A DNA stretch of 36,034 nucleotides, from contig CAILWV010000023.1 of the NCBI GenBank assembly GCA_903838055.1, forward strand, positions 1 to 36,034, read 5' to 3'. The translations under genes were made by a program, and so were the position numbers. The DNA is from an uncultured Bacteroidota bacterium (lineage in GTDB: Bacteria > Bacteroidota > Bacteroidia > Flavobacteriales > Flavobacteriaceae). The notes under the pieces were generated by a model that did not search any database, was not told the origin of the DNA, and saw nothing but the letters and a program-made list of their open reading frames with translations. Positions 32,242 to 36,034 of the stretch are shown piece by piece (position 1 is the stretch's first letter; each line of letters starts with the position of its first letter).

Positions 32242-32433
32242 AGCAAGAGTATCATTTTTTATTTGCCACAACGCACAGAGGTAATTGCTTTCACAATAGC
32301 CGATGCCATACCGTTACTAAGCAAGTTTATGCTCAAGACTAAAAACTGAAAACTGAACACTATTTGTGGCATCAGCTATTAATAAAAGCAATCAGAAAAT
32401 CGCAATAAGCAAATAAAAAATGATACCCTTGCT
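32242..32433. repeat. Inverted repeat 4, about 190-nt long hairpin
   Basis: The outer arms 32242-32266 and 32409-32433 match at 24 of 25 positions. The inner arms also match: ATTGCTTT with AAAGCAAT, and AATAGC.GATGCCA with TGGCATC.GCTATT. Pairing extends over about 70 nt per side around a loop of about 54 nt. Confidence 0.7.
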
Positions 32434-32473
32434 CTGAGCTTCTGCCGACGCACTAGGAAAGTTTTTTCATTGT

Positions 32474-32560
32474 TTTTTGAAGATGCCTCCAATTTTCAGA
32501 ACAACCAAATTCATAATTCATAATTCTCCATTCATAATTACGTTTAGGCATCCTCAAAAA
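32474..32560. repeat. Inverted repeat 5 of the hairpin array
   Basis: TTTTTGAAGATGCCT (32474-32488) pairs with AGGCATCCTCAAAAA (32546-32560) with one mismatch. The loop holds direct repeats of ATTCATAATT. Confidence 0.6.
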
Positions 32561-32579
32561 TCAAAAGGAGAAAGAAAGA

Positions 32580-32658
32580 GTGTAAAATTTCAGTGCCGGA
32601 TGAAAAGCGTTTATAATATTTGATTTGGTTTTTTCATCTGTCCCTCAAAATTTTACAC
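32580..32658. repeat. Inverted repeat 6 of the hairpin array
   Basis: GTGTAAAATTT (32580-32590) pairs with AAATTTTACAC (32648-32658). GATGAAAA (32599-32606) pairs with TTTTCATC (32631-32638). Two stems are separated by an internal loop. Confidence 0.6.
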
Positions 32659-32783
32659 CCTTTCCAAAGACGACCATCTTCCAAATCAACACTCATTACT
32701 TCAGATTTAATCCGATTAGACAACAACATTTGGATTGGATATTCAAAATAAAAAATAAAAAAAAGAGAGCAAAAGTAAGTTCC

Positions 32784-32937
32784 AGGTTTACAAAAAAGCA
32801 AGTTCAAGCCCTACGGGTTTTTGAAAAAATCTCCACCCATACCGTTTCGCAACCACCCTCATTTTTGATTATACGCACTCATTTCCGATGATGTATCGGG
32901 TAGTATTTTTTCAAAAAAACTTGCTTTTTTGAAACCT
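32784..32937. repeat. Inverted repeat 7 of the hairpin array
   Basis: AGGTTT.CAAAAAAGCAAGTT (32784-32804) pairs with AACTTGCTTTTTTG.AACCT (32918-32937). Inner TTTTTGAAAAAAT and (C)ACCC.AT match their counterparts near 32895-32917. One arm carries an extra 14-nt insertion with CCCTACGGG. Confidence 0.6.
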
Positions 32938-33078
32938 TCCACTTGAAGTAATGGCTTTCTTTTTTTTCGTTTTTTCTTTTGAAAAATTTTGTAGGTCGAG
33001 CGTAGCGAGGCACTATTGCATTTCACCAGAAACTATGCGGAAAATTGAAAATCTAACCCATTTTTAAAGCCAAATGTT

Positions 33079-33501
33079 ATGTTGAATTTTATCATTAAAA
33101 CCCACCGAGTAGGAACGATTTACACAAAACCCCATTTATTTATACTTAACAAAGGAATGAACAGCGGAAAGCCCCAAAAAGAGCCATTCACAAACAGTTT
33201 TGTTGTCCTTTTTCAAAACGAGGATGAATGCGAAAGTTTATTTTTCATTGCTTATAGTTTATGGAAAACAAAATTCTGGCACCAATTTCTTTGTGGTTCC
33301 GTAATTCCATTTTTACGCCTTCCAGACTTCAAAAAAGAGTTTTTTCCAAAAGCAAAAATCATGATGGAAGAGCACGAGCAACATGTAAAGCATATTGCAG
33401 CACTAAAGCTTCTGGAACAAAGGGAAAAGCAATTTCACGAAAACATAAACCTAATAAACGATATGCGGAGAGTAATTTTATACCGCTATTGCAATAAATG
33501 A
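33079..33501 (+). CDS. DUF6943-like hypothetical protein
   Basis: This 140-aa protein reads IKTHRVGTIYTKPHLFILNKGMNSGKPQKEPFTNSFVVLFQNEDECESLFFIAYSLW, then FWHQFLCGSVIPFLRLPDFKKEF, then a His/Glu-rich helix. I associate this pattern with a flavobacterial family (DUF6943) without a known function. It is soluble, with no signal peptide. A bidirectional hairpin terminator follows, and the next genes are convergent. It often seems to accompany the type of small cassette seen just downstream. Confidence 0.65.
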   Translation: MLNFIIKTHRVGTIYTKPHLFILNKGMNSGKPQKEPFTNSFVVLFQNEDECESLFFIAYSLWKTKFWHQFLCGSVIPFLRLPDFKKEFFPKAKIMMEEHEQHVKHIAALKLLEQREKQFHENINLINDMRRVILYRYCNK

Positions 33502-33503
33502 AA

Positions 33504-33527
33504 AAAGCCTGGTCTAACGACTAGGCT
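33504..33527. terminator. Bidirectional terminator
   Basis: AAAGCCTGGTC and GACTAGGCTT form a stem around TAAC, with A's before it and T's after it. It separates the convergent DUF6943-like and small membrane-protein genes. Confidence 0.75.
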
Positions 33528-33568
33528 TCTTTAGTTAATCCAGTAAAGGTTACCACACGAAAACTGGA

Positions 33569-33745
33569 CTATTTATTTTTAGATTTTGTCAACCATTTTA
33601 ACAAGAGAGAAACCGTAAAACTAACAGTAGCTCCCAGCGCCGCTAAGATAATTGTTTTTACAATATCTTCAGAAAGAATATTGGGTAAAATACTCAATAC
33701 TGTTCCTGATGCAGTGCCAGCTTTTAAAGAAATATTAGTTTCCAT
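33569..33745 (-). CDS. 58-aa small membrane protein, holin-like
   Basis: The start at 33745 (METNISLKAGTASG) is chosen because it overlaps the end of the 83-aa gene by 11 nt, as in coupled genes; a longer frame adds 16 basic residues that lie inside that gene. One or two hydrophobic stretches (TVLSILPNILSEDIVKTIILAALGATVSFTVSLLLKW) are followed by a positively charged tail. Small size, membrane segment and basic tail recall holins, but no family is recognised. Confidence 0.5.
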   Translation of the reverse strand: METNISLKAGTASGTVLSILPNILSEDIVKTIILAALGATVSFTVSLLLKWLTKSKNK

Positions 33746-33986
33746 CACGCGCTTTGTTGAGGTTCTCAATTTCTTTCTTGGCTTTATCATCAACAGTTAT
33801 TTGGCTAATTGCAGAAATTACACCACCTGCAACGGCTACATAACCTGCTGCAGTAACTACTGCTGCAGGTAAAACAACAGGAGCAGCTACTATTGAACCA
33901 CTAATACCCAATAATGCCAATCCAATACTTCTCAAAATCTTAAAAAATTTCGGAGTTGGAGCTTTTGCTCTATCAACTATATTCAT
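33735..33986 (-). CDS. 83-aa small membrane protein, holin-like
   Basis: The N-terminus is basic (MNIVDRAKAPTPKFFKILR). Two Ala/Gly/Val-rich hydrophobic helices follow (SIGLALLGISGSIVAAPVVLPAAVVTAAGYVAVAGGVISAI) and a charged tail (DDKAKKEIENLNKARDGN). It lies 12 nt after the DUF5675 gene and overlaps the next small membrane gene. The pattern resembles phage holins or small toxins. This is inference from composition alone. Confidence 0.55.
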   Translation of the reverse strand: MNIVDRAKAPTPKFFKILRSIGLALLGISGSIVAAPVVLPAAVVTAAGYVAVAGGVISAISQITVDDKAKKEIENLNKARDGN

Positions 33987-33998
33987 AAAAATACCTAT

Positions 33999-34394
33999 TT
34001 AAGATTTCACAATCAATTCAACACTTTCTTTGTTGTCCAAAGCTTTATAAACCATCGATTTTAAACTTATAAAAGCTTTTCGGGACATCAACCCTAATCC
34101 TGGTCCAGAAAGTTTTGTTACTGGAGCAATACAACCGTTCAATTCTTGCAAAGCATTATTGGCTGGATGAAACAGAATTAGACTTCTGTTTTTCACATCC
34201 AAAACCTCCAAATGCCATTGAAATTTTTGGCTGTATCGTTTTTTAATAAAATATTTCCCTTCCGGAATACAGGAAACTCTCGTTTCATTTTCTCTCCATG
34301 GTAACTCAATTGTATTACAAATAGATTTTCCTTTACATTCGAGTTTTCCGTTAGTTCCGTTAGGGAAATAAGTTCTGGTCAATTCAAGAACCAT
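33999..34394 (-). CDS. DUF5675-family protein
   Basis: This 131-aa protein has KLECKGKSICNTIELPWRENETRVSCIPEGKYFIKKRYSQKF and SLILFHPANNALQELNGCIAP, the recognisable pattern of DUF5675. Members occur in phages and phage-derived cassettes and are suspected to act on the cell envelope; no enzymatic function is established to my knowledge. The GCI motif and the HPAN segment are the conserved core. The gene abuts the 252-aa gene with a 1-nt overlap. With two small membrane proteins next to it, it gives the cassette a lysis-module look. Confidence 0.75.
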   Translation of the reverse strand: MVLELTRTYFPNGTNGKLECKGKSICNTIELPWRENETRVSCIPEGKYFIKKRYSQKFQWHLEVLDVKNRSLILFHPANNALQELNGCIAPVTKLSGPGLGLMSRKAFISLKSMVYKALDNKESVELIVKS

Positions 34395-35152
34395 TACACA
34401 CCGCTATCTACTTTCACAACCGACAACGGGTTGAAAGCGCCATTTTTAAGCGGGTACATTTGTCCATTTACCTCTTGGTAAAACTCAACACCCAAAGCCA
34501 AAAACAATGGTTTTGTACTCGCTGGTGTAACTGCATTTACTTGGTTGATTGGTGCCGTAGCAGTAGCATCCCAAGGTAAAATAGCCGATTCCGAATGAGT
34601 TTCGATAAACGTTTCAGCTTCAAAATCAATTTCAGCACCAGCCGAAATAATTTTAAAATGAGTAGTTCCTGATGGAGCTGCAATCATATTAGCTGGGATA
34701 AACGAAGCTAAATCAACTGTGATTTCTCCAGAAACACGGTCTATTGTCGCTACAAAAGGTGCAAATAAACTAGTTCCTAATTTCCCACGAATGTTAAACT
34801 CAAAACCAATAAGCAATTCTGCTTCACCGTCAATTACATTTCGCAAACCACGTTCGCTAACCATATCCGCTTGGATTACTTTCACCATTTGTTGAGTCAA
34901 ACGGCTTACCATTCTACCATCAGCAGAGTTCAAAAGTAACGCTCTTAAAGCGGTTCTCAACACTTTTCCGGCTTTCCCAGCTCTACCAAATTCGGAACCA
35001 TTCTCACGTGTTCTTTGAAACGCAGGATCATTCTTGATTCTGATTGCATCAACGCCACCTTTTTCACGAGCCAAGTGTCCATCTTGGGTTTTGTAAAAAG
35101 TAATATCTCCGATAGTACCTTTTAGTTTAATTATGCCTTTCTGTCTAGCCAT
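34394..35152 (-). CDS. 252-aa conserved flavobacterial hypothetical protein
   Basis: The N-terminus MARQKGIIKLKGTIGDITFYKTQDGHLAREKGG is a strongly conserved-looking start that I believe recurs in flavobacteria. The middle (SEFGRAGKAGKVLRTALRALLLNSADGRMVSRLTQQMVKVIQ) is basic and helical. The C-terminal half is beta-rich, without Cys. There is no signal peptide or membrane segment. Base composition is richer in G+C than the Dnd-like locus. It heads a minus-strand operon of four genes. Its function is unknown; a structural or phage-tail-derived role is speculation. Confidence 0.6.
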   Translation of the reverse strand: MARQKGIIKLKGTIGDITFYKTQDGHLAREKGGVDAIRIKNDPAFQRTRENGSEFGRAGKAGKVLRTALRALLLNSADGRMVSRLTQQMVKVIQADMVSERGLRNVIDGEAELLIGFEFNIRGKLGTSLFAPFVATIDRVSGEITVDLASFIPANMIAAPSGTTHFKIISAGAEIDFEAETFIETHSESAILPWDATATAPINQVNAVTPASTKPLFLALGVEFYQEVNGQMYPLKNGAFNPLSVVKVDSGV

Positions 35153-35461
35153 AACATTAAAATTTAGATTATAAAATCAGTTAAAAATCCCTCAATCATC
35201 TTCCTGTTGCAACATTATTCAATTGATTTGGACACAATATTACACTTAAACTAATTATTTAAAACATCGGACTATTCTAAATGTCCTACAGTGGTATAAA
35301 TGGCAATTATAAACACAAATGTCCTATTAATAAGAGTTAAACCAGTTGTAAATTGCAGCTTAAAAACAAGGTAAAAAAAATACTAATTTTATATCCTGGT
35401 ATTTAGAGTGTGAGAAGTATTCAAAAGCCACTCAAAGCCTAGTCAAAAGTATGGATAGTGT
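35153..35461. other. Intergenic region with paired AAATGTCCTA repeats
   Basis: About 310 nt without a gene. AAATGTCCTA occurs at 35279-35288 and again at 35317-35326, with an inverted GGAC just before the first. These lie upstream of the divergent 252-aa gene and may be regulator sites. Nothing else stands out. Confidence 0.4.
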
Positions 35462-35665
35462 ATGAAAACAGAATTAAAGAGAGTATGTATCTACCCAAAG
35501 GACATACAACGCATTACCGGCAAAAGTTATCGTCAAAGCATTAGATTGATGCAAAAGATTAGAATTGACCTCCAGAAGCTCGAAAATGAGCTTGTGAGTA
35601 TCGAGGAGTTCTGTCAATACACTAGTTTAAAATATGAATTAATTGAACCTCATATTAAAGGATAA
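35462..35665 (+). CDS. 67-aa HTH-like small protein
   Basis: The protein begins MKTELKRVCIYPKDIQRITG and continues KSYRQSIRLMQKIRIDLQKLENELVSIEEFCQYTSLKYELIEPHI. The first part looks like a helix-turn-helix (DIQRITGKSYRQSIRLMQKI). Similar small proteins seem common in flavobacteria, often with a mobile-element context. It lies between the 252-aa gene and the right att copy. The function is unknown; it may regulate the divergent cassette or element excision. Confidence 0.6.
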   Translation: MKTELKRVCIYPKDIQRITGKSYRQSIRLMQKIRIDLQKLENELVSIEEFCQYTSLKYELIEPHIKG

Positions 35666-35763
35666 AGGCTTAAACTTGTTTGTTATTTGAACTAGTTTTA
35701 CAATATAGTTTCTTATATTTGTACTTTAAGTTTTGTCAAAAAAAGCGTGATTTTTTTGAGGTT

Positions 35764-35779
35764 CAAAATCGAGACCCTA
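35764..35779. repeat. Integrase arm-type repeat, right end
   Basis: CAAAATCGAGACCCTA is identical to 5811-5826 near the left end. It is separated from the att copy by about 53 nt. The diverged copy in the first element at 5618-5633 shows the same spacing to its att copy. Confidence 0.55.
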
Positions 35780-35831
35780 GAATATTATTTTGCAAAGTAC
35801 CTTATAAATAAAGGCCTAAAGAGTGTTGTAC

Positions 35832-35849
35832 AAATCCCTCTTTCTCCGC
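35832..35849 (+). repeat. att site copy at the right end of the element
   Basis: AAATCCCTCTTTCTCCGC, identical to 5687-5704. Both copies are preceded by AAGAGTGTT and then a short variable stretch. It marks the right junction of the 30-kb element. Confidence 0.75.
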
Positions 35850-35900
35850 TGGTTAATTCACAAAACCTAATAAAACCCTTTAAATCTTATGATTTGAACA

Positions 35901-36034
35901 TGCCCCAAAAAGTTAGACGCTATTTGGGGCATTTTTTATGGAAAGAAAAGTTAAGTATGATTACGCATTTAAAGAAGGATGTGTAAAATTAGTATTAGAA
36001 GAGCACCGTTCTTATGGATTTGTATCTAAACTAA
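35901..36034 (+). mobile_element. IS3-type insertion sequence, left end (partial)
   Basis: It begins TGCCCCAAAAAGTTAGAC, an inverted-repeat type usual for Bacteroidetes IS3-family elements. Within the leader, TGCCCCAAA (35901-35909) and TTTGGGGCA (35923-35931) can form a hairpin that shields the transposase from outside transcription. The right end lies beyond the window. Confidence 0.75.
35938..36034 (+). CDS. IS3-family transposase, N-terminal part
   Basis: The ATG at 35938 opens a frame that runs off the window after 32 residues. It starts MERKVKYDYAFKEGCVKLVL and continues EEHRSYGFVSKL, the start of the helix-turn-helix of an IS3-family OrfA transposase (YxxxFKxxxVxLVLE.....S). It lies 7 nt after the leader hairpin arm of the element. 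The family call rests on this short N-terminus plus the terminal repeat. Confidence 0.75.
   Translation, partial: MERKVKYDYAFKEGCVKLVLEEHRSYGFVSKL

Larger units (their letters stand above)
31713..33078. other. 1.37-kb gene-poor region built of large hairpins
   Basis: Possible short frames here (minus 31797-32000, plus 32625-32891) coincide with the hairpin arms and look spurious. Seven non-overlapping inverted repeats fill the space from 31774 to 32937. A TCGAGCGTAGCGAGGC motif, a common dispersed type, lies near 32996-33012. Base composition is less AT-biased than in the Dnd-like locus. I see no tRNA, CRISPR or reverse-transcriptase gene that would explain the structures. Confidence 0.6.
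5687..35849 (+). mobile_element. ~30.2-kb integrative element in tRNA-Ser att repeats
   Basis: The element is bounded by identical 18-bp direct repeats that look like a tRNA-Ser 3' end. A tyrosine recombinase gene begins about 300 nt inside the left repeat. A CAAAATCGAGACCCTA repeat occurs near both ends. The contents are integrase, RteC, HTH/replication proteins, a Dnd-like defence locus, an AbiE-type toxin-antitoxin pair, and a terminal cassette with small membrane proteins. No relaxase, coupling protein or type IV secretion gene is visible, so if it transfers it must be helped. An internal composite structure (the 33-35 kb cassette being of separate origin) is possible. Confidence 0.7.

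Noticed and set aside
32625..32891. 88-aa plus-strand frame
   Set aside because: It spans the half-arms of two hairpins and is low-complexity Phe/Lys/Thr-rich with no recognisable pattern.
31774..32937. Retron non-coding RNA
   Set aside because: No reverse transcriptase is encoded anywhere in the window, although an NDT-like protein like some retron effectors is present about 10 kb away.
31713..32945. Integron attC array or CRISPR
   Set aside because: The hairpins differ in sequence and spacing. Complementary RYYYAAC/GTTRRRY box pairs are missing at their ends, and there is no integron integrase, cas gene or regular direct repeat.
33681..33872. Plus-strand 63-aa frame over the small membrane genes
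   Set aside because: It is antisense to two coupled minus-strand genes with convincing membrane segments and has a Cys/Asn-rich random-looking tail.
35747..35986. 79-aa plus-strand frame crossing the right att site
   Set aside because: It runs through the arm repeat, the att copy and the IS end, so it is a chance frame across junctions.

Overview
The window looks like accessory DNA from a flavobacterium (Bacteroidetes). It is AT-rich and has no strong Shine-Dalgarno sites. Three promoters fit the Bacteroidetes pattern TTG-N19/20-TAnnTTTG. Several genes are typical of that group: a Bacteroidetes-type tyrosine recombinase, RteC, DUF4468, DUF5675, and several small Flavobacterium-type hypotheticals.

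Layout. (1) 1-5686 is the right part of a first mobile element. It has a RecA-like ATPase cut by the window edge, a small basic protein, a probable ABC-three-component (ABC-3C) defence operon (1286-4434), and two convergent small genes (HAD hydrolase, ParB-like). (2) An 18-bp sequence that reads as the 3' end of a tRNA-Ser occurs at 5687-5704 and again at 35832-35849, in the same orientation. The two copies frame a second element of about 30.2 kb. No intact tRNA lies in the window, so I infer tandem integration to the right of a tRNA-Ser gene located left of base 1. (3) 5989-10083 is the element's core: integrase, RteC, an excisionase-like HTH protein, a replication-initiator-like protein and a DnaC-like helicase loader. 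I see no relaxase or conjugation gene. (4) 10684-12556 holds a 50-aa protein, a secreted DUF4468 protein and a WYL regulator. (5) 12678-27555 is the centrepiece, two convergent operons forming a DNA-phosphorothioation (Dnd)-like defence locus. The plus operon encodes cysteine desulfurase (DndA role), a PLD-helicase, a 74-aa protein, a DndD-like ATPase, a 153-aa Dnd-associated-type protein, a 131-aa protein like the N-terminal part of HNH restriction nucleases, a 46-aa HTH microprotein, a GIY-YIG nuclease and DndB. The minus operon encodes DUF4007, a 1076-aa AAA ATPase, a DndC/PAPS-reductase-like sulfurtransferase, a four-TM protein and a nucleoside-2-deoxyribosyltransferase-like protein. No canonical DndE, DptF, DptG or DptH is recognisable. 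(6) 27892-31712 has a metallophosphoesterase, an AbiEi/AbiEii-type toxin-antitoxin pair with an operator-like inverted repeat, and a conserved 388-aa protein. (7) 31774-32937 is gene-poor and contains seven consecutive large inverted repeats. (8) 33079-35665 is a cassette of a DUF6943-like protein, two small membrane proteins, a DUF5675 protein and a 252-aa protein. (9) An IS3-type insertion sequence starts at 35901 and runs off the window.

How the parts could work together (inference). The desulfurase would supply sulfur to the DndC-like enzyme, and the DndD-like ATPase and DndB would help place or regulate the DNA mark. The PLD-helicase, the GIY-YIG protein and the DUF4007/ATPase pair are candidate restriction components. 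The NDT-like and membrane proteins could be an abortive-infection arm. The WYL protein just upstream is the likely regulator, and an 18-bp perfect palindrome upstream of the minus operon is a candidate operator.
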